Source: Cyathus striatus (lineage: Eukaryota > Basidiomycota > Agaricomycetes > Agaricales > Nidulariaceae). Taken from it: DNA of 64,000 nucleotides. The notes below the pieces were generated by a model, which saw only the letters and a list, made by a program, of their open reading frames with translations, did not search any database and was not told where the DNA came from. The stretch is taken from assembly GCA_025738555.1 (NCBI GenBank), contig JAOVFP010000010.1:806001-870000 (forward strand), read 5' to 3'. The position numbers and the translations under genes were made by a program. Shown piece by piece: positions 10,851-24,303 of this stretch. How positions within the stretch are numbered: the first letter of the stretch is position 1; each line of letters opens with the position of its first letter.

Positions 10851-13164
10851 ACAATGAAACATAAAGAAATAGAGCTGGCAAGCGGCAGGGCCCACTACCT
10901 CCTCATTTAACAGAAATTTACCTTTAGAAATACAAATCACTATAGAGAAAATTGTATAAAGAGAGAACAGATAATAAAAAACTACATTAACAATTGTAGT
11001 GATAGATGCCCCCATGAAACAACACATCACAGTATAGACCCATACTCCCTGCTACTAGTCCAACTAGTATCTGTTGCTCATGTTGTCATTATGTTGCATG
11101 ATCAGTGATAGAGATTACAAGAATTGATTTGCTAGCCTCAGTTCCCCCCTTGCCACTGATGGGAATCCACCCGTAAAAGTATTTCTTTTGAGCTGGGGTA
11201 TATATGATCACTGTACAAAGGTGGATTTCAAGAGAATGGAGGTATGGGTGTAAGTATCACTATCAGTCAACACAATTTGAATTGCACTGCTCACTGAAAC
11301 TGTCACTCTCAGGACAGTGAAACCAGACCAGTTGAATGCCACAATGCAGTTAAAGCTCATCAACAGTCCAAGTTCAAATGATCCAATTAATGGGAAGAGT
11401 ATACTTTCCATTTGAATCTCATCATGCATAGTCGGTATAGTTGGTATTAAAGTAGTGGGTAACAGAGTGTCATTGCTGCGGCACCCATAGAAATGCTGCC
11501 TTTATTAATAAAAAAGTAATGGTTAGTAGGCAACTTTCTACTACCCATAGGAATATCTACATACTGCAAAGCTGTGGTGTTGCCACCTCATTCCAAAGAA
11601 GAGTGATAGCTCATAAGGCATATATGGCACGTACAACTTTGTGATGCTGATTTCATAAGGTGTTGGTTGAAAAGCCCATTCACCAATAGATAGCATACCG
11701 AGCTTGAAAATAGTGGTAACTGATAGAGATATTGTAATCAGTGAGGGAGATATGGCATGATCTGTTGGGAGTGGATGAGAATGAGGGACTGAAGGTCTGT
11801 CCATATCTCATATCAAGATGTGATGTTATAGGAATTGCCATTTAATGGTTAACATGACAGGGGTGGTGGTGTGCACGACGATCAACATTCTGGAAGCTAT
11901 GAAAGGGTAGGTGATGAATGGGTATGGAATTGTTTGTGTGTTATTTTCTGGTAAGTAGTGGGTGTAGGATAGAAATTACGGATAATGGCATGGTGTGGAA
12001 TAGAGCAGGAGTACTGCATGTCTTGTTGAGTATGACTCAGCATTATATATAAGGAAGCCATATAGGGAATAGCAATCCTCATAAACAATGAATGGACAGT
12101 TTATCCATTACATGGTGGTAATAGCATCCAAGTAAAGCATGCCAAATATAGACCCTGGCAGGCAGAGGCAGATGGAAGAGGTGAGTCAAGGAGTGCGAAT
12201 CAGTAGGTGTGGCAGGGTACAACTCAACAATGAGCTACATGCTCCTTGTCAACCGATGTCTTTCAAGGTAATTGATACCTTAGGTGTTCGGCAGGAAGTG
12301 ACTTTATTCGTACCTAGCACCTGGGGGTTGAGGGATACTGATCGTATGTATTCCTGCAAACTCCTATGATATGGGATGTACAGTAAAGACTGTAAATGGG
12401 CGATGAACTGTGGGGCTTTGCTAGGTTTGCTTAGAACTTGGCCCATGACTGGTGTGGTACAGCGAAGGCTGTAAATAAGAGATGAACTGTGGGAGTTTCT
12501 AGAGTATATGGCTAAAGCTGTATAGGGTAACAACAACTGCTAGAAACACTAGGAAAGCTTGTATGTACAGCAAAGGCTGTATATAAAGATTGGTGCTGTG
12601 GTGAAGGTTGAAACAAAGTTGAGAGCCTTGGTTGTTTCTGACTGTAGCTTGGTGGCTGCAGCGCATAAACTAATATGTGCTGTTACTGAATAGATATGAT
12701 AAAAGTGACGTTGAGATTCGATACATTGAGTTGAGCTGCGTTACATTGAGTTGAGTTGAGTTGAGTTGAGTTACTTTGATATTACTGTGAATTTATTTAT
12801 ATGGTGAGTTGAGCTGCGTTGTTTATGTTACTAATAGAACTGAAGAAAAAGCACAATAGATTCTGTATCTAATGTGTAAGAATAACTACTGGGGATGAAC
12901 AGGTGAGTAAGATCCTAGCTAGTGGCAGGCTATTTGGTAATGGATAAAACTCTGGTGAGTAGAATCCTAGCTGTCAAGCTGTGGTAAAATGGATAAAACT
13001 ACTGTCTAAGGCTCAATTCCTCTCTCCTTTTATGCTCTTTTCCTCCTACTGCTGACTAATCCTATCCAAAACCAATTCTGCATTGTCATTCAAATTTGGT
13101 AATGGTGGAGGCTGTGCAGAACAGTGGTGTTCAAGGAGATGAGTCAGGTCTTGAACAATGGTGA
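10851..13164. other. Unassigned interior of nest 1
   Basis: I see no gene that I can defend. 10863-10910 (CTGGCAAGCGGCAGGGCCCA) recurs, inverted and diverged, at about 23430-23490 and weakly at 19697. Two short minus-strand frames (11208-11429, 11541-11804) lack recognisable motifs. At 12375-12600 three imperfect copies of a CAGYRAAGRCTGTAAATR unit occur. Confidence 0.4.
12715..12815. repeat. GAGTT microsatellite
   Basis: Several consecutive GAGTT units at about 12748-12772, with degenerate TTGAGTTGAGCTGCGTTAC copies on both sides. Confidence 0.7.
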
Positions 13165-13490
13165 CAGAAATAGTATTACATTGTTCTGGTGATGAACAAT
13201 GGAATTCTATTTATAGATCCCAGCAAACAATGGGCATGAAGACAATGGGTGAATAGGAGGACATTGTTCTGCACAATGGGTGCAAAAGAACAATGGAGTC
13301 CTATTATTAGAAACAATGGCATATCCTTGGTAAGCGAATGCATAGGCATTGTTCTGAACAATGGGTGTGAAGAACAATGGAGTTCTATTATTAGAAACAA
13401 TGGCATGTCCTTGGTAATCGAATGCATAGGCATTGTTCTTGAACAATGGGTGTGAAGAACAGGGGTGTCCTATTTTTAACAGTACCAATT
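13165..13490. repeat. ACAATGGGTGTGAAGAACAATGG minisatellite
   Basis: About three units of 90-95 bp built on AACAATGGAGTTCTATTATT and CGAATGCATAGGCATTGTTC. Unit identity is high, so the array is fairly young. The frames on both strands are repeat by-products. Confidence 0.8.
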
Positions 13491-13689
13491 ATTGGTCACC
13501 AAGAAGTTGGGTATTGGCTTGTGTTTCCATATGTTTGTTTCTTGAGAAGCAGTGCCTCATGAGAATTATTTGGTAGTGTATTCGGAAAGATCCGGATGAT
13601 GTGGATTCTGGACATCAGGCCATATAGCCATATGTGTGTGTTTATGACTAATCAAGTTTCACCCATGACACCGACCTTTCCAGCACCAT

Positions 13690-14062
13690 GCCCCACTCAC
13701 ACAGCTTCTACTGGATACAGGTGCCCCCCCCCCCCTTTGTCAAAATCAACATCCCTATCACCCCTCTCTCCTTCGAATTCACAAACCCACTCTTCGGGTG
13801 CACATCGAACACACACAATGCCGCCTACTCACCTGGTGGCGGATCAGGCTTACTCGCCTATGGAGGGTCAAGGATCATCATATGCACAGATGTCGCAGGC
13901 AGTGTGAGGGTTTCTGTGCATTATAGTGGTGTGTACTCAATCAAGTGCAGTAAAGGACAGTTTATGAAGGTTGGGAATGCGACGAGTAAACCTGGCCAGG
14001 TGGGCATGCCTGCTGTGTATAGTCCTATGGGGAGGACATTGGAGCCTCTTCACCACCTCCTG
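13690..14062 (+). pseudogene. Amidase-signature enzyme fragment
   Basis: One open frame carries NPLFGCTSNTHNAAYSPGGG, SGLLAYGGSRIIICTDVAGS and VHYSGVYSIKCSKGQF, then PAVYSPMGRTLE. This follows the amidase signature (Gly/Ser-rich loop, then TD-x-GGS or TDVAGS with the catalytic serines, then the G-[IV]-[YF]-[GST]-[LI]-K motif). In fungi such enzymes hydrolyse amides. Only about 120 of the usual 550 or so residues are present. The SSGGE part of the loop is changed to GGGSG, which removes a catalytic serine position. It sits in a transposon nest with no other amidase exons, so it looks like a captured or stranded gene piece. Confidence 0.7.
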
Positions 14063-14433
14063 CTCCCCCTCCTCACTCCCCCTCCACTCTTCCCTCTTAT
14101 TCACCATCCTTTACAAGCTCCAATAAAGATTATATATGCGAATCTTACATATTCAAGCTATGAGTGAATAAAAGCCAGATGATGAGGATAACTAACTTGT
14201 GTTGCTTATGAAGGGTGTGGATAATGTGATCTTTGAGAGGCCCAACGAAAGCAATGATGCCTTTAAGTCATGCTAACACGATTTATGACCAGGCAAATGA
14301 GCATAGGAATTACACTAGCCTTCGACCAACAACTCTAACATCAAGCACTACATCCAATGACAGTTCCATGAGATGGACAAATGGGCGCAGCATGCCAAAA
14401 AGAGCATACTAGTCGGATAACTTGAGGACGGCA
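14063..14433. other. Host of FB1, left side
   Basis: Non-coding or decayed. 14365-14433 can be read as a degenerate coding tract (MDKWAQHAKK) that stays in frame into 18075 onward once FB1 and one copy of its duplication are removed. Its protein is not recognised. Confidence 0.35.
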
Positions 14434-17400
14434 GAGTGGTGTCAGCCATCATGATCATTTTTTGCCCTGGTAAAATGATTGCCACAATCATTTTACCAGG
14501 GCAAAAAATGATCACTTAGGCGATCAAATGTGATCATTTGCCATAGAACTAGCAGAATATTACTATGCTCAAATGTGATCATTTACTATAATACTAGCAG
14601 AATATTCCCATGCTCAAATGTGATCATTTACATAGAACTAGCTAATTGCTCACACTCAAATGTGATCATTTACCATAGGACTAGCAAAATATTCTCATGC
14701 TCAAATGTGATCATTTACTATAATACTAGCAGAATATTCCCATGCTCAAATGTGATCATTTACATAGAACTAGCTAATTGCTCATGCTCAAATGTGATCA
14801 TTTACAATAATACTAGCAGAATATTCCCATGCTCAAATGTGATCATTTACATAGGACTAGCTAATTGCTCACACTCAAATGTGATCATTTACAATAATAC
14901 TAGCAGATTGTTCCCATGCTCATATCTGATCATTTACAATAGAACTACCACAGTATTCACACACTCAAATGTGATCATTTACATATTACCACCAGAATAT
15001 TCTCACAATCAAATGTGATCATTTATGATAATACTAGCAGAATATTCCCACGCTCAAATATAATCATTTATGATAATACTAGCAGAATATTCCCACACTC
15101 AAATATGATCATTTATGATAATACTAGCAGAATATTCCCACGCTCAAATATGATCATTTATGATAGGACTAGCAGATTGTTCCCACACTCAAATGTGATC
15201 ATTTACTAAAATATTAGCAGAATATTCCCACACTTATAAGTGATCATTAGGTCATGCAGGTGGCATAATAGGTTGTTCATATATGTCACACTGTGTCACA
15301 TGTGTGACATATGTCACATATGTCACACTTTTACACATGTCACACATTGTCACAAACATTATATTTTGTCACATGTCACACTTTTTGACACGTCACATTT
15401 TGTCACACATTTCGATATGTCACACATGTCACACTTTTTGACACGTCACATTTTGTCACACATTTAGACATGTCACACATGTCACACATTTAAACACGTC
15501 ACACATGTCACACATGTCACACTTTTAAACATGTCACACTTTTTCACATGTCACATTTTGTCACACACATCACACTTTTAGATATGTCACACATTTAAAC
15601 ACATCACACATTGTCACACATGTCACACATTTAAACACATCACACGTTGTCACACATGTCACACTTTTAGACACGTCACATTTTGTCACACACATCACAC
15701 TTTTACATATGTCACATTTTATCATGTATATCACACTTTTACATATATTACACATTTACATATGTCACATATTCCACATTTGTCTTGTTGTTTATAGCTG
15801 TCACACTTAGCTGTCAAACTTCTCACATTTGCTTTTATAATACTCCTGTCATGTAGTCACATAGGTTACATTTCCAAATTCATGTCACACAACATCTGTT
15901 ACAACCATTATATTCATCACACATGTTATACATCTCTTATATGTCAATATTACACCTGTTATATTCTCACATTTGTCACACATATCACACTTCCTTCTCA
16001 TATCACTTGCTTGTCATGGTACTTTCTCCTTGTCAAAAAATAAAATTGCATTTTTACTTTCATTTGCACACCCAACAGTCACACAGACCCTACACACATC
16101 ACACATGTCATATGAAAAGGTCACATGAAAGGTGCTCACTAAGTGATTCATGCACATTACAAATTATATGGCAAAGGCACTTGACTACTTTATGAAAATC
16201 ACATTTTCTCTTACTGTTTACCTGTATTGGTTGAATTCAGCATTCATAGCACTAAGCTGAAATCACATTGTGTCAACACTACTTTCTGGTAATCACAATG
16301 TTATGTTTTAATAAGACAGTCAGATTCTATAGTAGACATAACTGTACTTAGATACTAATTTTTTCTAACTAACCTTAATATGTATTCTGTATCTTCATCA
16401 CATGTTATCTGGTCTGGTTATGTTGACATATCTATATCTTCCATTCAATTATTACTTCTATTGTCACATTACTTATATCTTTGTCACACTTTCTATCAGC
16501 CAATCAGATGTTTTTCTTGACTAACCAATGGGCTATATGATTTCTTGTGTCTCTCTTAACAGTGCTCACTACTGTTCAATTTTCATTGTTACAGAATTGC
16601 AAATATCTGCTGTGTGATCATTTTGTCACATTTACTATTAGATTTTGAAACATAAAATGTGACAAGCATCAAATGATGTCAACATTTTGCCTATTTCAAA
16701 CTCATTTAAATGGTACAGTATTACAAATGAGAGATGTGTGACATGTGAACAAAATGTGAATAAATGTGATGTGTTGGGATATGTAACATGTGTGATGAAT
16801 ATAATGGTTGTAACAGATGTTGTGTGACATGAATTTGGAAATGTAACCTATGTGACTACATGACAGGAGTATTATAAAAGCAAATGTGAGAAGTTTGACA
16901 GCTAAGTGTGACAGCTATAAACAACAAGACAAATGTGGAATATGTGACATATGTAAATGTGTAATATATGTAAAAGTGTGATATACATGATAAAATGTGA
17001 CATATGTAAAAGTGTGATGTGTGTGACAAAATGTGACGTGTCTAAAAGTGTGACATGTGTGACAACGTGTGATGTGTTTAAATGTGTGACATGTGTGACA
17101 ATGTGTGATGTGTTTAAATGTGTGACATATCTAAAAGTGTGATGTGTGTGACAAAATGTGACATGTGAAAAAGTGTGACATGTTTAAAAGTGTGACATGT
17201 GTGACATGTGTGACGTGTTTAAATGTGTGACATGTGTGACATGTCTAAATGTGTGACAAAATGTGACGTGTCAAAAAGTGTGACATGTGTGACATATCGA
17301 AATGTGTGACAAAATGTGACGTGTCAAAAAGTGTGACATGTGACAAAATATAATGTTTGTGACAATGTGTGACATGTGTAAAAGTGTGACATATGTGACA

Positions 17401-18066
17401 TATGTCACACATGTGACACAGTGTGACATATATGAACAACCTATTATGCCACCTGCATGACCTAATGATCACTTATAAGTGTGGGAATATTCTGCTAATA
17501 TTTTAGTAAATGATCACATTTGAGTGTGGGAACAATCTGCTAGTCCTATCATAAATGATCATATTTGAGCGTGGGAATATTCTGCTAGTATTATCATAAA
17601 TGATCATATTTGAGTGTGGGAATATTCTGCTAGTATTATCATAAATGATTATATTTGAGCGTGGGAATATTCTGCTAGTATTATCATAAATGATCACATT
17701 TGATTGTGAGAATATTCTGGTGGTAATATGTAAATGATCACATTTGAGTGTGTGAATACTGTGGTAGTTCTATTGTAAATGATCAGATATGAGCATGGGA
17801 ACAATCTGCTAGTATTATTGTAAATGATCACATTTGAGTGTGAGCAATTAGCTAGTCCTATGTAAATGATCACATTTGAGCATGGGAATATTCTGCTAGT
17901 ATTATTGTAAATGATCACATTTGAGCATGAGCAATTAGCTAGTTCTATGTAAATGATCACATTTGAGCATGGGAATATTCTGCTAGTATTATAGTAAATG
18001 ATCACATTTGAGCATAGTAATATTCTGCTAGTTCTATGGCAAATGATCATGATGGCTGACACTTAT
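14434..18066. mobile_element. Giant foldback element FB1 with satellite arms
   Basis: A 3.6 kb inverted structure. The 8-bp duplication GGACGGCA lies at 14426-14433 and 18067-18074. Ends contain GTGTCAGCCATCATGATCAT in inverse orientation. Each arm is an outer array of about 46 bp units (CTAGCAGAATATTCCCATGC, then TCAAATGTGATCATTTAC) and an inner array of TGTCACA-rich units. Position x in the left arm pairs with 32712 minus x in the right for at least 15015-15755, apparently without mismatch in the parts I compared. The right arm is about 120 bp shorter in the outer array. A single-copy centre of about 0.85 kb (15940-16780) has no gene. Frames in the arms are by-products. Confidence 0.88.
14453..14513. 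repeat. Perfect 29-bp-arm hairpin at FB1 left end
   Basis: Arms 14453-14481 and 14485-14513 are exact reverse complements (each starts GATCATTTTTTGCCCTGG outward) around CCA. It interrupts the outer TIR on the left side only; the right end of FB1 has no counterpart. Confidence 0.95.
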
Positions 18067-18480
18067 GGACGGCATAATGAAGGATATGTACTGAGGTGTG
18101 GAACATTGCTAAGTCTTTCTTGATATGCGGGAAGGTGGATAGAGTGGTTCAGGGAGAATAGGAGATATGGAGATGGTGTGTACAGTGGAGGGTGGAGTGT
18201 GGGTATAGTAATTGGTGTCGCAGTATTGCATGAGTGTGGACATAAATTATGATATCTATAAGAGGACATATTCGCTTGCTTGGTTGTTGACTGTCGTAGA
18301 AATGACCATAAAGCTGATGAGACAAGTATAATGACATCATAGCTGTAGCAAGTGTTTGGTGAGTGTCATAAGTTATAGAAGAGCATATGTATGGGGAAAA
18401 GAAGAAACATACAGGATAAGAAAAGGCAGTTAAGTTAACAAAACAAGAGGGGGTGGGGGGAGCTGAAAAAGTGAAATTTG
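18067..18480. other. Host of FB1, right side
   Basis: Nothing recognised beyond the possible continuation of the tract at 14365-14433. Confidence 0.35.
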
Positions 18481-18489
18481 TCAGTGGTT

Positions 18490-19965
18490 AACAGGTACTG
18501 GTCACAGATGGTCACAGCCCTCCAGCCAATCAGATTGAGATCCCATTCAAGATCCTGTAAATCGCCTTATAGGGAAATCCAGATGACCCTATAACCCAAC
18601 TACCTTAAAAGGTAGTGGGAATATAAAACCCACTGGTGTTCTTCAATTATTACATTACAGTGCTTAGTATATACCAAATTGTATTAAAAACATGCTTTAC
18701 TATGCCAATTATTCAGTATGTAGTTGATATAAGACAGCCAGTTGGCTCATGCTCATATAAGGATTATTCATGCTCACATATAGAATATTCACACACAGGG
18801 TCGAATTTTCACACTCACTTTTGTGTGTGCCCAGAATTTTCTTGCTGCCCAGCATAAAGAAGTTATTTAATGAGAAATGGTCAATAAAACATAAATTGAT
18901 AGTGTTGAGATTGTAGATTCTTGATCAGAAAGTTTAAGCATAAAATCGCAATGAATAGAAGATAAATTGAAGAATAAACTGATGCACCCTTTTGTAGAAA
19001 TTGTTATATGACATTCACTGGATCTTGGTAGAGCAGGATACCAATGTTATTGTGTTTCAGTCATGTTTACTGCAGCTTTTGAATGATGCAAGAGTGGCCA
19101 AATTAGATTAAGTCTGCAGGAGATGGTGAGTGAGAGGGAAGAACAAAACTTGTAAAATCAGCGTTGTCAGCATCCATTGACAATACTGATCTTACATTAC
19201 ACCCAAAGCTCTAATCACCAACTTGTCATGGCTATGTAAGGGGTTGAGAAGTTGTCACTGTTCCACTGGGCAGAAATCCCCACTGGACAGGGGACCTACC
19301 ACCAACAGAGAGCTTCACAGGTGAGTATATGTACTTGCCAGAAACATGGCGATATTCGCATACCAACAATATCTTCGGTCAGACTCAACTTGATCTCACA
19401 GAGTGATAGTGCCACTTTTGGGAGTCAGTCGTGTGATTTTCACATGACCTCCATTATTTTCTGATGTAGCTTCAGTTTGGATTCCTGTGCCTTGACATCA
19501 CAGCAGGCATGCTGCATTAAGGTACTTTATCACAAAAAGCAGAAATATACCCCCACTTTTACATTCAATGTTATTAATCAGACTATGTTCAAGCAAGATT
19601 TTATAGTAGGGAGCAAGCATTATTTCATTATACAAGTAGTTGGTCCTCCAAGTTGTTGTTGAATTCCCAATAATGCTTTCCCTCTATTATTATATTAACA
19701 ATTTTATAAAGAATAGGGCTGGCAAGTAATATAAACCACTATTATCTTAACCTTTAAAGAAGCCTGGCCTTTGAAATGGAGGGTTTGAAGTTGTTACATA
19801 ATTTATATTCTCACTACATTTTAAGGTAGTTGGGTTATAGGGTGGTTTTGACTTCCCTATAAGGAAATTTCAGAAATTGGGATTGGGATCTCACTTTCAG
19901 GCGATTTGATTGGCTGACTCCCTAAAACCCTTTGCCCTGTGAGGCTGTGACCAGTGTGACATGCC
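18490..19965. mobile_element. Element with about 150-bp inverted ends
   Basis: 18500-18625 and 19805-19960 are inverted copies: CCTTATAGGGAAATCC on the left matches CCCTATAAGGAAATTTC on the right, and CCCTATAACCCAACTACCTT matches its complement AAGGTAGTTGGGTTATAGGG. The interior has no recognisable protein. A target duplication was not found. 18750-18840 also resembles, inverted, the repeat at 9550-9640, so the limits may be wider. Confidence 0.55.
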
Positions 19966-20124
19966 TGTTTGTATTACACATTTGAGTTACCTTGTCTGTG
20001 TGGCACCAATCACTATTTCAATTTAAAAAGTTTGAATTGCTCTGGTGACTATTTAATAAATTCTCTTTCTTTCCTACTCTTTCCTATTATCTTCATGTAA
20101 TGTTCTTCATCAGTATGCCCACCC

Positions 20125-21231
20125 TGATACGCATGTAAACGAAAACAACGTACCCAATTTTAATTTCATTATATCTCAATTTCGAGATACCAGTACCGGG
20201 CATGTTGAGGAAGGAAACAGCGGGGAGGGGCTGAGTTCCCGTGCTGCCTCCCATAATTAAACAAGGGATAACCTATTAAAAAACACATAACTCCGCGTTA
20301 GTACTGGTTTAAAACACTTTAAACAAATAGCTACATAAACACTTTACCTTTAAAAATACGACGTTGCATTCTATACATGAGTACCCAAGCCCAGAACAAA
20401 CAATAAGACTATTAAACAAAAGTCAGCACGCGATAACAAGTGTGGAGATAGACAAAACACGGACTTACTAAATCCCTGAGACCCTGAATCCCTGAGACGA
20501 CGAGACAAGCGAGACAGAGAGAGAGAGCGCGCGAGAAAGGGGGAAGGGAAGCAAGAATGGAAAGAGAATGAGTACCTCAACAGTCAGGAGTTCAAGCGGA
20601 AGCGGAAAACCGACCCGCGAGACCAATGTAAATGAAATGATGCGGAATGGATGACGCTGCCACATCGGCTGATTACCCGATTAGGAAGGTAACCGATGGG
20701 ATGCTCAAACAAGCGCGCGTTGCAGAAAGGGAGCGCACTGGGTTATGCGCACGATTGGCTGACTGCCGCCTGGGTGCTGACGACGTGCTATCTTACACAT
20801 AGGCCGGGGAAACACCGGAGATCAATTATAAATTTATTACTATGCAATTTGTAAGTAAGTAGATAAGAAAAGGTATATAGATGAGCGAGGAGGGAATGAA
20901 ACGGTAGGAACTGCCAGGCATTCTTCCCTCCCACTGACAGGGTGTGTAAAGACGAGAATCAGAGATAGTTACGAGACGTTTTGATACCGAGAAATACGTA
21001 CCGCGATACTGAATTGAATCTGAACTTGACTTTGAATACTTTGATGCGTGAACGAGAATAGCCTGAGTTTAACTTGTTCTATTTTTAATCTGATCTAAAT
21101 TTGGACTTGAATATTATTGCGCCCCTCGAACTTACTGAATCTACACCTCGGGATATTAAGTTTATGATTGTATTTGGAATTGTTATTCTAAGTATTAAAT
21201 AAACTAACTACTTTCGTCACGTGACTCAACA
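20125..21231. mobile_element. Solo LTR, family LTR1, copy b
   Basis: 1107 bp starting TGATACGCATGTAA and ending GACTCAACA, similar throughout to 6205-7287. Flanking ACCC occurs on both sides (20121-20124 and 21232-21235); the fifth base differs. More CpG-rich than the DNA around it, so it arrived later than its surroundings decayed or has escaped decay. Confidence 0.85.
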
Positions 21232-24185
21232 ACCCCTATATTGTCCATTCACTATCATTCATTCCTCTTCCAATTATATCATTTGGTCTTTCCCTCATCT
21301 CAAATCACTGCTTTACCACCTTCTTCCTTGTCACCTCCCACAACAATCTTCATGCAATACACCAAGAGTGTTCTGGGTTATGGAATTGAATAGGTCATTG
21401 TCTGGAACAACTGCCACCCATAGTGAGAAATAGCCAAATTTGACTTTCTATCATATCATTTCATGACATTCTCCAATCTTTGTCATTCAGATTTTACTAA
21501 AAAAGTGGGAGTACACCAGTAGTTTTCTCACTGGGTGGATATTCATATTGACTTCCATCCTGACAACATTCAGCTTACAAGAAAAAGCTGGTCCATCTTC
21601 CTTATTATGTTCAAAACAGCATTCAAATTCATCCTTCCCAAGTTTTATCTATGTTGCTACCTGGAACTCTTGTAGTAATTCAATCCTCTTTAATTATGTA
21701 TATACTTCTTGGTAACAAAAATGTTTGAAAATATCTTCCTTCAATCACCTCAGACAGGCCTATATTGGGTTCGCATAAATATGGTACACCCTGATTTTTG
21801 TAACAATTAGAATATGCCATAAAATATGTAATGTGCCAGATGCATTAGAAAATTCTAAATTGGGTAGTAAATCTGCTTATTGTTCCAATTGTTTCATGCC
21901 AAATTTACCTGTGCAATGTGAACTGAGCCTCCAAAAATTTTCTGATTGGCCTAGAACAGATGGGATCACAGATTTTATTGTAAATTATGGAAAGTCTAAT
22001 GACCATGCTCAGATGCATCAAATATAATGAGACTCCAGTGCCTGGCACTTTGGCTTCTCAGTTAGATATTATAATTTTGGTTTCAGATTTTCAGATTTGC
22101 TTAGTGTACTCAGAATCACTTATGTGAGACCTGACTTGACTGAAGTGTGGTCATCTGGTATGTCAGTAACTTATTATTATTAACTATGAATTAATTAATA
22201 TAATATACCTATATGAGATATGTTGTTCACCATGTTTGAGCTACATATAATTTCTGTAGACTGTTAGAAAAGTTTAGTAAGATGTATGTACTAATCACTA
22301 TGTTCTAATAGGTTGTCAATGTATGTTGGAGCATCATAGCTTTCAGGAATTATCAATAAATTTTGCATGAAGGCACCCAGGTTTGACTTATAAAGTCCTA
22401 CATAACAGCAGTGGAACAGTGGAAAAAATCAAGAAAAGCACAATCCTCCATGTCCTGCTTATCTGACATACTGTCTTCATGTCATCAGAACAGTGTTTGA
22501 TCATCCAGTATCAACATGTCTTCATTGAATTACAGATGTTTGCACATGAGTCTTCTGAGTACTACTAAGTATTCAGGGTGCAGCTAAATACTTACTTTAA
22601 TATGGAACAGACTTAGCAAACTGTGGGTCATACAGGAGTGTCATAAATTCTGGTGACCTAGCTAGGGCAAATAACTGACTTGGGTGAGTGCAGAGTATAT
22701 ATAGAGGAATCATTGTGAGCTTGCCTATTAGTGTACAACTCTGAATGGGATGGGTGCTTCAGAGCAGAAGATAAACATAGTAGTTATGGATGTGTTAAGG
22801 ACTAAATGTGTAACTGTATCTTATCTTAACTTATTACATTTCTCTGCTATTTATAATTCTTTCCTTTGCATCCAATCCATCCTTTTCATCTCGTTGTTTT
22901 GTTCTGTTCTACTTCCTCTTTCCATGTTTGTTCACATACTAACACCCTCTGCAGCTCATTCACTATGAGAGCACTCATCAATCTCATGCTCACACCAGCC
23001 AGAAGAACTCCTGGGAGGTTTCTCTGCTGTTGACTCTGTGTGGTTAGCTATATTTCCAGTTTATTAAAGGCAGAGCTCTCTTTCAAGCATGGGGGGCAGA
23101 CAGTGAGAGGAGGAATTTGATTAACTTTGACCATGTTATGTGGGTGAGTAAGTTGACTTATGAGATTAGGAGGTTGGGAATGTGATTTAGTATGAGTAAC
23201 ATTGGTGTTGGTGTTGGTTAGGGCAGTAAGGGATGCTGTCTATGTCCAAATATCAGTATATGTACAATCTTTTTGTTATTTCCTATCTACTGGCAATCAA
23301 AACCTTCGAATTATCATTATTTTCTAATTCAGATTCTCTGTGAAAGTTCTAGACTCCCATGTAACATATGCTTTTCATTATTATTAACAGGTGTATTCTT
23401 TAATCTTCAATACAGGAGTCCTAGTAGAATCTAGATATTTAGTGAATAAGGAGGTAGTGAGCTTTGCCACTTGCTGGCCCTATTCCTTTATTACAATTTC
23501 AGGTAGCAGTAAGTACATTTTTACTATAGTCATTAATTATGCTAGTAAAGCCTGCCATATATTAGTACCATTACCAGGCTTCTTGCCTTTCTTTGTATGC
23601 ATTTAACACTCTCACTTTCATGCGAAGTATTAAGATAACAATTGTTTGAAATTTCTCCCTTTGAAGAGCATTAAATACTATGATCTCTGAGGGATTAGCA
23701 ACAGATTTGAATAATAAATTTAACACATTGCTACTACACCCATACAACACAGCCACATATGTATTTTATGCATACAACTTATCTGACTAAAGGTGAACAA
23801 GTACTTATTTTAATATTTCACTTAATACCTTGTGTTTAATCTATTTTCCTCTACAATGGCAGTGCCAGTATAGATAATAATGTTATTGACATCTCTAAAT
23901 AAACAATAACTTATAAGTGGCTCTAAAGTCAATGATATACTGAAACAAAATGAAAAGAAATGTCTAGTAGCATCTGGTAAATAGGGCAGCACACAATGCA
24001 CAGAATGAAGGGAATGGGGAAGTAGGGTTCAACAGTCAAAGAGCTACTGCCTGTTTTGGGAAGATCTCCATTTGACCTAGATGTAATAATCATTGTGATG
24101 AGCCATAAATCACTATTGGTCATACCTACCTCAAGCTCCACCATGGCTCATGGAGCTCTCTGCTCCATTAATATGAAAGCAAGGA
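21232..24185. other. Unassigned AT-rich interior of nest 1
   Basis: Nearly free of CpG. No protein motif, long frame or clear repeat pair was found, except 23430-23490, which matches 10863-10930 inverted. Short frames such as 22750-22968 lack any family signature. Confidence 0.4.
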
Positions 24186-24217
24186 AGCAACTTTTATAGT
24201 AATGTTATTTTTGGCAA
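24186..24217. repeat. Right end of hairpin, unit C
   Basis: GCAACTTTTATAGTAATG followed by TTATTTTTGGCAAC is the right terminus of the hairpin family seen at 2675-2964 and 7685-7885. The left arm is lost in nest 1. Confidence 0.55.
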
Positions 24218-24303
24218 CTTCTACTTGACCTCCACCTCATTTTCAATCTTCCAACCACCTTAAATAGTGCACCAACACAAAATGTCCCCCACTAACACCC
24301 TCT

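Noticed and set aside
15015..17697. Pairs of identical predicted peptides on opposite strands (for example 15240-15467 and 17245-17472)
   Set aside because: They arise because the arms of FB1 are inverted copies of tandem repeats; low-complexity composition, no starts or splice signals.
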